Shown here: positions 1 through 8,088 of the stretch, one piece after another
Layout: every line of letters starts with the position of its first letter
Position numbering within the stretch: the stretch's first letter is position 1
NCBI RefSeq assembly: GCF_001270265.1
Contig: NZ_LGAP01000010.1
Span: 121,673 to 185,672, forward strand
Length of the DNA: 64,000 nucleotides
Direction of reading: 5' to 3'
Origin: Ensifer adhaerens
GTDB taxonomy: Bacteria > Pseudomonadota > Alphaproteobacteria > Rhizobiales > Rhizobiaceae
Position numbers and translations under genes: made by a program
The notes under the pieces: generated by a model
What the model saw: only the letters and a program-made list of their open reading frames with translations
What the model was told of the DNA's origin: nothing
The model's database searches: none

Positions 1-357
1 CGCGGCAAGATCATCAACATCGCCTCGGTGCAGAGCGAGCTCGCGCGCCCGTCGATCGCCCCCTACACTGCGACCAAGGGTGCGGTCAGGAACCTGACGC
101 GCGGCATGTGCACGGACTGGGCGAAATACGGATTGCAGGTGAATGCGATCGCGCCCGGCTACTTCAAGACGCCGCTGAACCAGGCGCTGGTCGATAGCGT
201 CGAGTTTTCCTCCTGGCTGGAAAAGCGCACGCCCGCGGCCCGCTGGGGTGAGGTCGAAGAATTGGTGGGCGCGGCCGTCTTCCTGGCGAGCAACGCCTCC
301 TCCTTTGTCAACGGACACACGCTCTATGTCGATGGCGGCATCACTACCAGCCTCTGA
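1..357 (+). CDS. idnO: 5-keto-D-gluconate 5-reductase, SDR family (3' part only)
   Basis: The frame is open from the first base of the window, so the gene starts upstream and only the C-terminal 118 residues are present. The short-chain dehydrogenase active-site pattern YxxxK is visible as Y-T-A-T-K, followed by the family motif N-A-I-A-P-G-Y-F-K-T and the C-terminal V-D-G-G. The stretch K-R-T-P-A-A-R-W-G and the Y-F-K-T loop are as in IdnO, which interconverts 5-ketogluconate and D-gluconate in the cytoplasm. Its end overlaps the start of the gluconokinase gene, and idnD lies two genes further on, which supports the L-idonate/gluconate pathway. The N-terminal cofactor-binding part cannot be checked here. 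Confidence 0.85.
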   Translation, partial: RGKIINIASVQSELARPSIAPYTATKGAVRNLTRGMCTDWAKYGLQVNAIAPGYFKTPLNQALVDSVEFSSWLEKRTPAARWGEVEELVGAAVFLASNASSFVNGHTLYVDGGITTSL

Positions 358-904
358 GATCCGCCGCGGCTTCGGCCCGGTCGTCGTCATGGGCGTGTCC
401 GGCTGCGGTAAGTCCGCGGTTGGCGAACGGCTCGCCACCTATCTGGGTGCGAGCTTCATCGAGGGCGACAGCCTGCATTCGGTTCAAAATGTCGAGAAGA
501 TGCGCAGCGGCATCCCGCTGACCGATGCCGACCGCTGGCCCTGGCTCGAGGAGATCGGCGCGCGGCTGGCAAGCCCAGCGGCCACCGTCGTGTCGTGTTC
601 GGCCTTGAAGCGAGCCTATCGCGAGCGGCTGCGGGAGGTTGCCTGGCAGCCAATCACCTTCGTCTTCCTGCAGGGCACCCGGGCGTTGCTCGCGACGCGC
701 CTGGCAGAGCGAAAGGGCCACTACATGCCGCTGTCGCTGCTCGACAGCCAACTTGCCATCCTCGAGCTGCCCTTAGGGGAGGCGGACGTCGTGACCATCG
801 AAATCGATCAGTCGCTGGAGCGCATCGTGGCGCTGGCGATGAACACCCTGGCGATCCGCGCGGATCGCGCGGCCAGTGAAGAACCCACGGGAGGAAAATC
901 ATGA
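332..904 (+). CDS. gntK: Gluconokinase
   Basis: A protein of about 190 residues that phosphorylates D-gluconate to 6-phosphogluconate. The P-loop G-V-S-G-C-G-K-S lies at residues 21-28. It is followed by the GntK-type stretch E-G-D-S-L-H and the downstream V-V-S-C-S-A-L-K-R-A-Y-R, which binds substrate in this small-kinase family; length is near the usual 170-190. Start choice: ATG at 326 or 332 places about 20 residues before the P-loop and overlaps idnO by 26-32 bases. A longer start at 248 would add idnO-overlapping sequence unlike the family. The stop overlaps the next ATG (ATGA), so it is translationally coupled to the 2-hydroxyacid dehydrogenase. Confidence 0.87.
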   Translation: MAASLPASEIRRGFGPVVVMGVSGCGKSAVGERLATYLGASFIEGDSLHSVQNVEKMRSGIPLTDADRWPWLEEIGARLASPAATVVSCSALKRAYRERLREVAWQPITFVFLQGTRALLATRLAERKGHYMPLSLLDSQLAILELPLGEADVVTIEIDQSLERIVALAMNTLAIRADRAASEEPTGGKS

Positions 905-1848
905 CGAAACCGGACATCCTGTTGATGGGACCCTATCCGGATTGGGACCTGGTGGATCTCGAAGCGCGTTACGCGGTCCACAAGATCTATGAGGCCGAGG
1001 ATCGGGATGCGTTCCTTGCGACGCACGGGCCGACCATCCGGGCGATCGCCACTCGAGGCGAGCTCGGCGCATCGGCGGACCTGATCGGCAAGCTCCCGCA
1101 GGTGGAGATCGTATCTGTCTATGGTGTCGGTTACGACGCCGTCGACCTCGCTGCCTGCCGTGAGCGCGGTATCCGCGTCACCAATACCCCTGACGTGCTG
1201 ACCAATGACGTTGCCGATCTCGGCGTCGCCATGATGCTCTGCCAGTCGAGGGGCATGATCGGCGCGGAAAGCTGGGTCAGGGACGGAAGCTGGAGGACAC
1301 AAGGCCTCTATCCGCTGAAGCGGCGGGTCTGGGGGCAGAGGGCCGGCGTGCTCGGCCTCGGCCGCATCGGTTTTGAAGTGGCCAAGCGCCTCAGCGGCTT
1401 CGACATGGACATCGCCTATAGCGACGTCACTGAGAAGCCCTATGCGGACGGCATGACGTTTGTCGCTGATCCCGTCGCTCTGGCAGAGCGCTCGGATGTC
1501 TTGTTTGTGACGCTCGCAGCCTCTGCCGCGACGCGGCACATCGTCTCGAAGGAGGTCATCGAGGCGCTCGGCCCGGAGGGGATGCTGATCAACATCTCGC
1601 GGGCCTCCAACATCGACGAGGACGCTCTCCTTGATGCGCTCGAAAGCGGGACACTCGGTTCGGCAGCGCTCGATGTCTTCGAGGGCGAACCGATGCTCAA
1701 TCCTCGCTTCCTGAACCTCGACAACGTCCTGCTACAGCCCCACCATGCCTCCGGCACGATCGAGACCCGCAAGGCGATGGGCAAGCTCGTCCGTGACAAT
1801 CTTGCCGCGCATTTTGCCGGCGAAGCACTGCCAACCCCTGTCGTCTGA
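901..1848 (+). CDS. D-isomer-specific 2-hydroxyacid dehydrogenase (2-ketogluconate/hydroxypyruvate reductase type)
   Basis: A 315-residue NAD(P)H-dependent reductase of 2-keto acids. The Rossmann motif G-L-G-R-I-G is at 152-157. The expected catalytic residues are present: Arg in I-S-R-A (about 234), Glu in D-V-F-E-G-E-P (about 261-263), and His in the P-H-H motif (about 281). A GGGAGG ribosome-binding site precedes the ATG, which overlaps the gntK stop. Its place between gluconokinase and idnD suggests that it reduces 2-ketogluconate or a related keto-aldonate to feed the same pathway. Glyoxylate/hydroxypyruvate reductase is an alternative that sequence alone cannot exclude, so no symbol is given. 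Confidence 0.82.
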   Translation: MTKPDILLMGPYPDWDLVDLEARYAVHKIYEAEDRDAFLATHGPTIRAIATRGELGASADLIGKLPQVEIVSVYGVGYDAVDLAACRERGIRVTNTPDVLTNDVADLGVAMMLCQSRGMIGAESWVRDGSWRTQGLYPLKRRVWGQRAGVLGLGRIGFEVAKRLSGFDMDIAYSDVTEKPYADGMTFVADPVALAERSDVLFVTLAASAATRHIVSKEVIEALGPEGMLINISRASNIDEDALLDALESGTLGSAALDVFEGEPMLNPRFLNLDNVLLQPHHASGTIETRKAMGKLVRDNLAAHFAGEALPTPVV

Positions 1849-1857
1849 GGCCATAAG

Positions 1858-2889
1858 ATGAAAGCCGTTGTCATTCACGCCGCCAAGGATTTGCGGATCG
1901 AGGATCGCGAGACGGAGGCCCCGGGACCGGGCCAGGTCGAGGTTCAGATCGAAGCCGGCGGTATCTGCGGATCCGACCTGCACTACTACAACCATGGCGG
2001 CTTCGGCACGGTGCGCCTGCGCGAGCCGATGATCCTCGGCCATGAGGTCGCCGGCACGATCAGGGCGCTCGGTGACGGTGTCCGCGGCCTCTCTATCGGT
2101 GACCGGGTGGCCGTGTCGCCGAGCCGCCCCTGCGGGACGTGCGACTATTGCCAGCGCGGTCAGCAGAACCATTGCCTGAACATGCGCTTCTACGGCAGCG
2201 CCATGCCGATGTCGCATATCCAGGGAGCGTTTCGGCAGCGCCTGGTCGCCGAGGCGTGGCAGTGCCACAAGGTCGCTGATGGCGTCTCGAGCAACGAGGC
2301 GGCACTCGCCGAACCCTTTGCCGTGACCCTTCACGCCGTGGCGCGCGCGGGCTCTTTGCTTGGCAAGCGGGTTCTCGTCACCGGCTGTGGGCCGATCGGG
2401 GCACTGGCGATCATCGCCGCGCGCGTTCACGGTGCGCGTGAGATCGTCGCCACCGACGTCATGGACGGCGTGCTTGACAAGGCGCTATCGATCGGAGCCG
2501 ATCGGGTGATCAATGTCGCCAACAATCCCGATCAGCTCGCCGCCTACGCCGCCAACAAGGGCACCTTCGATGTCCAGTTCGAGGCCTCGGGAAATGCGCA
2601 GGCGGTGCGCTCCGGTCTCGACGTCCTGAAGCCGCGATCGGTGCTCGTCCAGCTCGGGCTGGGCGGCGATGTTGCCATCCCGCAAAACCTCGTGGTGGCA
2701 AAAGAGATCGAGATGCGCGGCACGTTCCGGTTCCATGAAGAGTTCGGGCTGGCCGTCGATCTCATCAACGCCGGCCGGGTGGACTTGACCCCATTGTTGA
2801 CCGGGATCTTCCCCCTGGAAGACGCGGTGCGTGCTTTCGAGACTGCCGGCGACCGCAGTCGTTCGATGAAAGTGCAACTCGCCTTCTAG
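1858..2889 (+). CDS. idnD: L-idonate 5-dehydrogenase, zinc-type MDR family
   Basis: 343 residues, the usual length for IdnD. It oxidises L-idonate to 5-ketogluconate, which IdnO then reduces to gluconate. The catalytic zinc site is seen as Cys37 (G-G-I-C-G-S-D-L-H) and the pair His62-Glu63 (L-G-H-E). The structural zinc site is Cys92, Cys95, Cys98 and Cys106 (P-C-G-T-C-D-Y-C, then C). The nucleotide-binding fold V-T-G-C-G-P-I-G is near residue 170. It starts 9 bases after the previous stop and ends just before a strong hairpin at 2899-2934, so it is probably the last gene of the idn operon. Closely related polyol dehydrogenases (sorbitol, xylitol) share these motifs; the idnO/gntK neighbours decide the call. 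Confidence 0.85.
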   Translation: MKAVVIHAAKDLRIEDRETEAPGPGQVEVQIEAGGICGSDLHYYNHGGFGTVRLREPMILGHEVAGTIRALGDGVRGLSIGDRVAVSPSRPCGTCDYCQRGQQNHCLNMRFYGSAMPMSHIQGAFRQRLVAEAWQCHKVADGVSSNEAALAEPFAVTLHAVARAGSLLGKRVLVTGCGPIGALAIIAARVHGAREIVATDVMDGVLDKALSIGADRVINVANNPDQLAAYAANKGTFDVQFEASGNAQAVRSGLDVLKPRSVLVQLGLGGDVAIPQNLVVAKEIEMRGTFRFHEEFGLAVDLINAGRVDLTPLLTGIFPLEDAVRAFETAGDRSRSMKVQLAF

Positions 2890-2898
2890 TCGCCATTG

Positions 2899-2934
2899 CT
2901 CCAGGCGACCGCGGGATCCCACGATCGCCTGGAG
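2899..2934 (+). terminator. Hairpin terminator after the idn operon
   Basis: A perfect 10-bp inverted repeat, CTCCAGGCGA at 2899-2908 and TCGCCTGGAG at 2925-2934, with a 16-base loop that itself contains GGGATCCC. It begins 10 bases after the idnD stop. No U-run follows, as is common in rhizobia, so intrinsic termination is likely but not certain. Confidence 0.55.
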
Positions 2935-2964
2935 CCTTCACCCCGAGCGCTCGGAAACATCACC

Positions 2965-3066
2965 TAAAGCGCGTTGCGGTTAAGCAGCGTCGTGCAACGC
3001 GCTTTAACTGTTTGATTTTACGCATGTCGTTATCGCAAAACCGCTGCGCACTTTTGCGCGACATGC
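2965..3066. repeat. RIME-like intergenic mosaic repeat with two palindromes
   Basis: Two hairpins in tandem. The first has 13-bp arms, 2965-2977 (TAAAGCGCGTTGC) and 2994-3006. The second pairs GCATGTCG (3022-3029) and CGCAAAA (3034-3040) with TTTTGCG (3052-3058) and CGACATGC (3059-3066). This two-palindrome layout and wording match the intergenic mosaic elements known in many copies in rhizobial genomes. It lies between idnD and gnd and may carry part of the gnd promoter. Family membership is from memory of the motif, not from a search. Confidence 0.6.
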
Positions 3067-3098
3067 TCTAGCGTCCAATCTCCTGAGGAGGCAATCAC

Positions 3099-4523
3099 GT
3101 GTCACAGGCGGAAATCGGCCTTATCGGTCTCGGTGTCATGGGCTCGAACCTGGCGCTCAACATCGCTGAAAAAGGCAACAAGATCGCGGTGTTCAACCGC
3201 ACCGTCGAGGCGACGCACAAATTCTACGCGGAAGCCGGCGAGCTTCAGGGCCAGATCGTGCCCTGCGACACCATCGAAGCGTTTGTCGCCGCCATCCGCC
3301 CGCCGCGCCCGATCATCATCATGATCAAGGCCGGCGAGCCGGTCGACCAGCAGATGGAAATCCTCAAGCCCTACCTCGCCAAGGGCGACATCATGATCGA
3401 TGCCGGCAATGCCAATTTCCGCGACACGATGCGCCGCTTCGAGGCGCTGACGGATTCGGGCCTGACCTTCATCGGCATGGGCGTTTCCGGCGGTGAAGAG
3501 GGCGCCCGTCATGGCCCGTCGATCATGGTCGGCGGCACGGAAGACTCCTGGAAGCGCGTCGAGACGGTGCTGACCTCGATCGCCGCCAAATACGACAACG
3601 ACCCGTGTGTTGCCTGGCTCGGCGAAAACGGCGCCGGTCACTTCGTCAAGACGATCCACAACGGCATCGAATATGCCGACATGCAGATGATCGCCGAGAT
3701 CTACGGCATCCTGCGCGACGGCCTGAAGATGACGGCCGGCGAAATCGGCGAGGTGTTTGGCGCCTGGAACAAGGGCCGGCTGAACTCCTACCTGATCGAG
3801 ATCACCGAGAAGGTCTTGAAGGCGGCAGACCCGCTGACCGGCAAGCCGATCGTCGACCTGATCCTCGACAAGGCCGGCCAGAAGGGCACCGGCAAGTGGT
3901 CGGTGATCGAGGCGCAGACCATGGGCGTGCCGGCAACCGCGATCGAAGCGGCCGTTGCCGCGCGCAGCATCTCGTCGGCGAAGGCAGAGCGCGAAGCCGC
4001 CGAGACGATTCTTGGCCTGCCGGCTGTCGGCGCGTTCGAGGTCACCGATAAGGCAGCCTTCATCAAGGACCTGGAAAACGCGCTGCTGGCCGCCAAGATC
4101 GGCGCCTATGCGCAAGGCTTTGCCGTCATGTCCGCTGCGTCGAAGGAGTTTGACTGGTCGCTGCCGATGCCAACGATTGCCAAGATCTGGCGCGCCGGCT
4201 GCATCATCCGCTCGCAGTTCTTGGATGAAATCACCACTGCCTTCACCAAGGCGCCCGATGCCGCCAACCTGATCGTCACGCCGGCCTTTGCCGCCATGGT
4301 CAAGGAAACCGACGCAGCACTGCGCCGCGTCGTTTCGGCGGCCGCCCTTGGCGGCCTGCCGGCACCGGCACTGGCCTCGGCCCTCGGCTACTTCGACAGC
4401 TACCGCCGCGGCCGCGGCACCGCCAACGTGATCCAGGCCCAGCGCGACTTCTTCGGTGCCCACGGCTTCGACCGCGTCGATGGCGCCGACAGCCATCACG
4501 GACCGTGGGGCAGCGGCGCCTAG
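3099..4523 (+). CDS. gnd: 6-phosphogluconate dehydrogenase, decarboxylating
   Basis: 474 residues, the standard length for the enzyme that converts 6-phosphogluconate to ribulose-5-phosphate, CO2 and NADPH. The cofactor motif G-L-G-V-M-G is at residues 10-15. The substrate-binding region is seen as G-V-S-G-G-E-E-G-A-R-H-G-P-S-I-M and the catalytic H-N-G-I-E-Y. It uses a GTG start at 3099 preceded by a strong GAGGAGG. The gene follows the idn/gntK genes on the same strand but after a terminator and a repeat, so it is probably a separate transcription unit. It gives the phosphorylated gluconate a route into pentose phosphates. Confidence 0.95.
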   Translation: MSQAEIGLIGLGVMGSNLALNIAEKGNKIAVFNRTVEATHKFYAEAGELQGQIVPCDTIEAFVAAIRPPRPIIIMIKAGEPVDQQMEILKPYLAKGDIMIDAGNANFRDTMRRFEALTDSGLTFIGMGVSGGEEGARHGPSIMVGGTEDSWKRVETVLTSIAAKYDNDPCVAWLGENGAGHFVKTIHNGIEYADMQMIAEIYGILRDGLKMTAGEIGEVFGAWNKGRLNSYLIEITEKVLKAADPLTGKPIVDLILDKAGQKGTGKWSVIEAQTMGVPATAIEAAVAARSISSAKAEREAAETILGLPAVGAFEVTDKAAFIKDLENALLAAKIGAYAQGFAVMSAASKEFDWSLPMPTIAKIWRAGCIIRSQFLDEITTAFTKAPDAANLIVTPAFAAMVKETDAALRRVVSAAALGGLPAPALASALGYFDSYRRGRGTANVIQAQRDFFGAHGFDRVDGADSHHGPWGSGA

Positions 4524-4895
4524 CTGAAATGATCAATCAAAGGTCCGCGGCTCGAATCCCGTCGACGCTTTGACTTGAGGCCTCATTCGAGACTCGATTT
4601 GACCGGGCAATTGGGTGAACCCAGTCAAGGCGTTGATCCGGTGTCGGCTTTTGGGGCTGGTAGCAGACGTTCAACGTTTCACATGAGGGACGGCCGCGGC
4701 TGATACCTGCCATGTCGGCCATGCGGCATTCGGCATAAGCAACCAGACTATGCGAAAGAGCATTGGGTCGAGGAAGCCCCGCATGGACTTTGCGAGCCTT
4801 GCAAAAATCCCAGTTTTTCAACGTCGCAGAAATTAGATTTGAAATCGTCGCGTTAATCGGGAGTTTTGCAACAACCGTTGCCTGTGCTTTCCAAT

Positions 4896-4947
4896 CTCAA
4901 TCTTAGATTGAGCTGTTCTTGACATGTGTTTGGATACGGCTTTAAGT
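4896..4947 (+). promoter_or_regulatory. Palindrome plus candidate promoter for the ribosomal protection gene
   Basis: CTCAATCT-T-AGATTGAG (4896-4912) is a perfect 8-bp inverted repeat around one base. It is followed by TTGACA at 4919-4924 and, 17 bases on, a TTAAGT at 4942-4947 that could serve as -10. The arrangement fits an operator just upstream of a sigma70-type promoter, about 125 bases before the gene at 5073. No regulator gene lies nearby. Confidence 0.35.
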
Positions 4948-5027
4948 TTGCGGGCAGCTCTGCAAAGCAGCAGAGGCTTGCGAAAATCATAGTCATCAGC
5001 TCTTAGAGGCCCCAATGCGCCGAGTCC

Positions 5028-5068
5028 CTTCTCACGAAAATCACGTCCGAATTTCTGAGAAGTTGAGG
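5028..5068 (+). promoter_or_regulatory. Leader hairpin abutting the ribosome-binding site
   Basis: CTTCTCA (5028-5034) pairs perfectly with TGAGAAG (5056-5062), and the Shine-Dalgarno-like TTGAGG follows at 5063-5068 before the ATG at 5073. A short frame starting ATG at 5015 (preceded by AGAGG) runs through the hairpin and into the gene in another frame. A hairpin and leader peptide would fit translational control as in some tet genes, but this is only a suggestion. Confidence 0.3.
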
Positions 5069-5072
5069 ATTC

Positions 5073-7019
5073 ATGCGCACTATAAATCTGGGCATCCTGG
5101 CCCATGTGGATGCAGGCAAAACCAGCCTTACTGAACGACTCCTTTTTGACGCTGGTGTCATCGACAAGCTAGGCAGTGTCGATACCGGTAATACGCAGAC
5201 GGATAGCCTCGCGCTGGAGCGGCAGCGTGGCATCACTATCCGGGCTGCCGTAGTTTCATTCACGATCGGCGACACGGTGGTGAATCTCATCGATACGCCC
5301 GGTCACCCCGACTTCATCGCCGAGGTCGAGCGCGTGCTTGGGCTGCTGGACGCTGCTGTGGTCGTTGTTTCTGCAGTCGAAGGCGTGCAAGCGCAGACGC
5401 GAGTGCTGGTGCGGGCGTTGCAGCGTGTTGGGGTTCCCTTCCTATTCTTCATCAACAAGGTTGATCGTCTCGGTGCGCACTACAATGAAGTGCTGCAAGC
5501 CATTGCCGGCCAACTGCCGGTTCGACCCATCGCCATGTCGGCCGTAATTGATGCCGGTAGTAAACTCGCTCAGGTAAAAGCCTTCGATCCGGGAAGCGAA
5601 CCGCTTTTCACCGCCCTGTGCGAGACCTTGGCGGAAAACGATGACGAGCTGCTGCACGACTATCTGCAAGCCCCGGATCGTCTTACCGGCGAAAGACTTG
5701 ACCGCTCGCTGCGGGATCAGGTTTCATGCGGTCTGGTGCAGCCGGCGTTTGCTGGCGCGGCGGTAACCGGCGTGGGCCTGCCAGCTCTGACATCGGCAAT
5801 TGCGACCCTGCTGCCCGGCCATCACCTCGATCCTCATGCTGCTGTCACCGGCAAGATCTTCAAGATCGAGCGCGGATGGGGCGGCGAGAAGCTGTCCTAT
5901 CTCTATCTCTCATCTGGAACGGTCCGGCTGCGGGAATATCTCAATCTGCCTCAGGGGCCGGCAAGGGTGACCGGAATCCAACTTTTCGACGCCGGCAAAG
6001 TTCACAGCGCAACCAGTTTCTGGGCAGGTCAAATTGCTCGGGTCAGTGGCCTCAGCAGCGCCCGTATCGGCGACGTGGTTGGCACCAACCGCCTCGCAGA
6101 CGTCCGACATCATTTTGCGCCGCCAACGCTGGAATCTCGTGTTCAAGCGCAGCGTCCCTCCGAGAGTGCGGCGCTCTGGCTGGCGCTGAACCAGTTGGCC
6201 GAACAGGACCCGTTGATTGATCTGCGCAAGAACGAGGACACGAACGACATCTTTGTGTCTCTCTATGGAGAGGTGCAGAAGGAGGTGATCCAATCGACCT
6301 TGCTGACGGATTTTAGTCTCGAAGTGGCGTTTGAGGATAGTACAGTCATCTGCGCCGAGAGGCTCGCCGGAGCCGGGACGGGCCTTCAGATCATCTTCAA
6401 GGAGCCGAACCCATTCTTGGCGACCGTTGGCTTGCGCGTCGAACCGCGACCGGAAGGGGCGGGCAACAGCTTCGCGCTGGAAGTGGATGTTGGCCAGATG
6501 CCGGCAAGCTTCTATCGGGCAGTCGAGGAAACCGTATTCGAGACGCTTAAACAGGGTATCTTCGGCTGGCAAGTCATTGATTGCCACGTTGCCATGACCG
6601 CTGCTCGGCACAGTTCCCCGTCGAGCACCGCTGCAGACTTCCGGCAGTTGACGCCGTGGGTCCTCGCAACGGCGCTATCGGCGGCACAAACCGTTGTCTG
6701 CGAACCGTTTGACCAGTTTTACTTCGAAGCGCCCGCGGAGAATTTGAATCGCTTGCTGACTTTGCTTGCCAAGTCGGGCGCTGTCACCAAGGAATCGATT
6801 GTTACGGATGGTGTGGTGCGGCTGGAAGGGCATGTCGCCTCCGAGAGGGTTCAAGGCATTCAGCAGCAATTGCCGGGACTGACGAGCGGCATGGGCACTA
6901 TGGAAACATCCTTCCATCACTATGCCCCGGCAGCCGACTCGCAGCGCTTGCGCAAGCGTTCCGGTATCGATCCATTCAACGATCGCGAGTATCTGCTCCG
7001 TTTGTCGCGAAAATCCTGA
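5073..7019 (+). CDS. Tetracycline-resistance-type ribosomal protection GTPase (TetM/OtrA-like)
   Basis: 648 residues, the length of ribosomal protection proteins and shorter than EF-G. These GTPases bind the ribosome and dislodge tetracycline. The GTP-binding motifs are complete: G1 A-H-V-D-A-G-K-T (10-17), G3 D-T-P-G-H (74-78), G4 N-K-V-D (128-131). The effector region T-Q-T-D-S-L-A-L-E-R-Q-R-G-I-T-I-R is of the OtrA/TetM type rather than EF-G. The C-terminal part retains domain IV/V-like sequence. No tet repressor or transposase adjoins it, and base composition looks somewhat less GC-rich than the flanks, hinting at transfer. Resistance is not proven: chromosomal homologues of unknown role exist. 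The ATG has GAGG upstream. Confidence 0.8.
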   Translation: MRTINLGILAHVDAGKTSLTERLLFDAGVIDKLGSVDTGNTQTDSLALERQRGITIRAAVVSFTIGDTVVNLIDTPGHPDFIAEVERVLGLLDAAVVVVSAVEGVQAQTRVLVRALQRVGVPFLFFINKVDRLGAHYNEVLQAIAGQLPVRPIAMSAVIDAGSKLAQVKAFDPGSEPLFTALCETLAENDDELLHDYLQAPDRLTGERLDRSLRDQVSCGLVQPAFAGAAVTGVGLPALTSAIATLLPGHHLDPHAAVTGKIFKIERGWGGEKLSYLYLSSGTVRLREYLNLPQGPARVTGIQLFDAGKVHSATSFWAGQIARVSGLSSARIGDVVGTNRLADVRHHFAPPTLESRVQAQRPSESAALWLALNQLAEQDPLIDLRKNEDTNDIFVSLYGEVQKEVIQSTLLTDFSLEVAFEDSTVICAERLAGAGTGLQIIFKEPNPFLATVGLRVEPRPEGAGNSFALEVDVGQMPASFYRAVEETVFETLKQGIFGWQVIDCHVAMTAARHSSPSSTAADFRQLTPWVLATALSAAQTVVCEPFDQFYFEAPAENLNRLLTLLAKSGAVTKESIVTDGVVRLEGHVASERVQGIQQQLPGLTSGMGTMETSFHHYAPAADSQRLRKRSGIDPFNDREYLLRLSRKS

Positions 7020-7232
7020 CTTTCGCGGCATCCGTGAAGCACGAAGGGAAAGCCTGTCGCAAAAATCCACCGCAAAAACCGGAGAATTGCACCCTGTCTT
7101 TGCGACAGTTCACGCTTTCCGTAGGCAGGACGGACCCTGCAGCTCGCTCCATATCCTCAGCACAGGAAGCCTGATTACACAAGGTTTTGAGGTGAAGTTC
7201 GTTGCTCCAACCTGCCTCGATCCTTACTTCAA

Positions 7233-7271
7233 GGACGTCCACAAGTGGGCGAAGCCCGCTTGTGGACGTCC
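7233..7271. terminator. Strong bidirectional hairpin between convergent genes
   Basis: GGACGTCCACAAG (7233-7245) pairs perfectly with CTTGTGGACGTCC (7259-7271), and GGGC/GCCC extends the stem around a GAA loop. It sits between the plus-strand GTPase gene and the minus-strand VOC gene, ending 15 bases before the VOC stop, so it probably terminates both transcripts. Confidence 0.6.
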
Positions 7272-7285
7272 CCTCGATGGAAGGT

Positions 7286-7660
7286 TTAGGCCTCGGGTTC
7301 GTGGCAAACCACTTCGATGTTGTGCCCGTCCGGACCAATGACGAAAGCTGCATAGTAATTTGCGTGGTAGTGCGGGCGCAGACCAGGCGCACCGTTGTCT
7401 TTACCACCTGCTTCCAGAGCCGCGCGATAGAAAGCTTCGACTTGCTGGTGATTCTCGGCCGTGAACGCCAAGTGAAGATGCGCTGGCTTCTCCTCGGTTT
7501 GGTACAGGCACAATGAAGCCTTACCCTTTGGGCTAAGCTCGACACCGTACGTCGGTGGCCCCTCCGAGACAACGGCTACGCCGAGCGGTTCGAGTGCCTT
7601 GAGGAAGAACGCTTTGCTCGCTGCATAGTCGCTGACTCCGAATTTGACGTGGTCAAACAT
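7286..7660 (-). CDS. VOC family protein (glyoxalase/bleomycin-resistance fold)
   Basis: 124 residues from the ATG at 7660, which has AGGAGAACTC directly upstream. The protein starts M-F-D-H-V-K-F-G-V-S-D and shows the paired beta-alpha-beta-beta-beta layout of vicinal oxygen chelate proteins. Candidate metal ligands are the early His and the late Glu in G-H-N-I-E-V-V-C. Members include glyoxalase I-like enzymes, dioxygenases and drug-binding proteins; the substrate cannot be told. A longer start at 7711 would lack a ribosome-binding site. Confidence 0.8.
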   Translation of the reverse strand: MFDHVKFGVSDYAASKAFFLKALEPLGVAVVSEGPPTYGVELSPKGKASLCLYQTEEKPAHLHLAFTAENHQQVEAFYRAALEAGGKDNGAPGLRPHYHANYYAAFVIGPDGHNIEVVCHEPEA

Positions 7661-7806
7661 GAGTTCTCCTGAAGTGTGTGGGCCTGCCTGACGGAGAGGC
7701 AGCCGGAGCATGCTGCCTGCTGCGCATCTTGCAATGTCTGCTTGCGCTGCAAAGCGGTCCTTCGCGGCTGCTTTGCGTCTCAGACTTTAATGGCATGTCT
7801 CGGCCA

Positions 7807-8088
7807 TTAATGGCAAGGAACAGAGGGCGGGGAGCCCAGAGGGGCCGCGCCCAGGGAGAGTGCCACGCACACCAGATTCTCCTCTTCCCGCTCGCTGTAG
7901 TGGCGCAGTATAACCTGCAGTCCTTCCTTGCCGAGCTCGGCTTGCAGTGCTGCGACTGTTTCAGCGAAGAAAGCATTCTGTGCGGACGGCCCGACGACGC
8001 TGACCGCGCGAGACGAGGCTGTTGCGGAAACAGCCGAGGTATCCGCACTTACGCAAAGGACTGTCGGTGTCGACTTGATTAGCGTAAG
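7807..8088 (-). pseudogene. Fragment of a LacI-type regulator (effector domain)
   Basis: A minus-strand frame of 93 codons, open from a stop at 8089-8091 and with no ATG or GTG start. It reads V-S-V-V-G-P-S-A-Q-N-A-F-F-A-E-T-V, then L-Q-A-E-L-G-K-E-G-L-Q-V-I-L and Y-S-E-R-E-E-E-N. This is how the periplasmic-binding-like domain of LacI/GntR-type repressors begins after the DNA-binding domain. The helix-turn-helix part and the rest of the effector domain are missing. I take it as a decayed regulator left beside the binding-protein gene. Similarity is from memory and needs a search. Confidence 0.4.

Larger units (their letters stand above)
4524..5072. other. Intergenic region with leader of the ribosomal protection gene
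   Basis: About 550 bases without a convincing gene. The 94-codon minus-strand frame at 4537-4821 has no ribosome-binding site or recognisable motif. From about 4800 on the sequence looks more AT-rich than the neighbours. It holds a palindrome at 4896-4912, a possible promoter and a leader hairpin, listed separately. Confidence 0.5.

Noticed and set aside
3102..4499. 465-codon minus-strand frame opposite gnd
   Set aside because: It is the antisense shadow of a GC-rich gene with a clear product on the plus strand. It has His/Asp/Leu-heavy composition and no family motif.
4545..4575. GGCTCGAATCCCG-like stretch resembling a tRNA T-arm
   Set aside because: The flanking bases do not pair as a T-stem, and no acceptor, anticodon or D-arm is found next to it. 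Chance likeness is more probable than a tRNA or attachment-site remnant.
5073..7019. Reading the GTPase as a second elongation factor G
   Set aside because: The length (648) and the T-Q-T-D-S-L-A-L-E-R-Q-R-G region are of ribosomal protection type; EF-G is near 700 residues with a different switch region.
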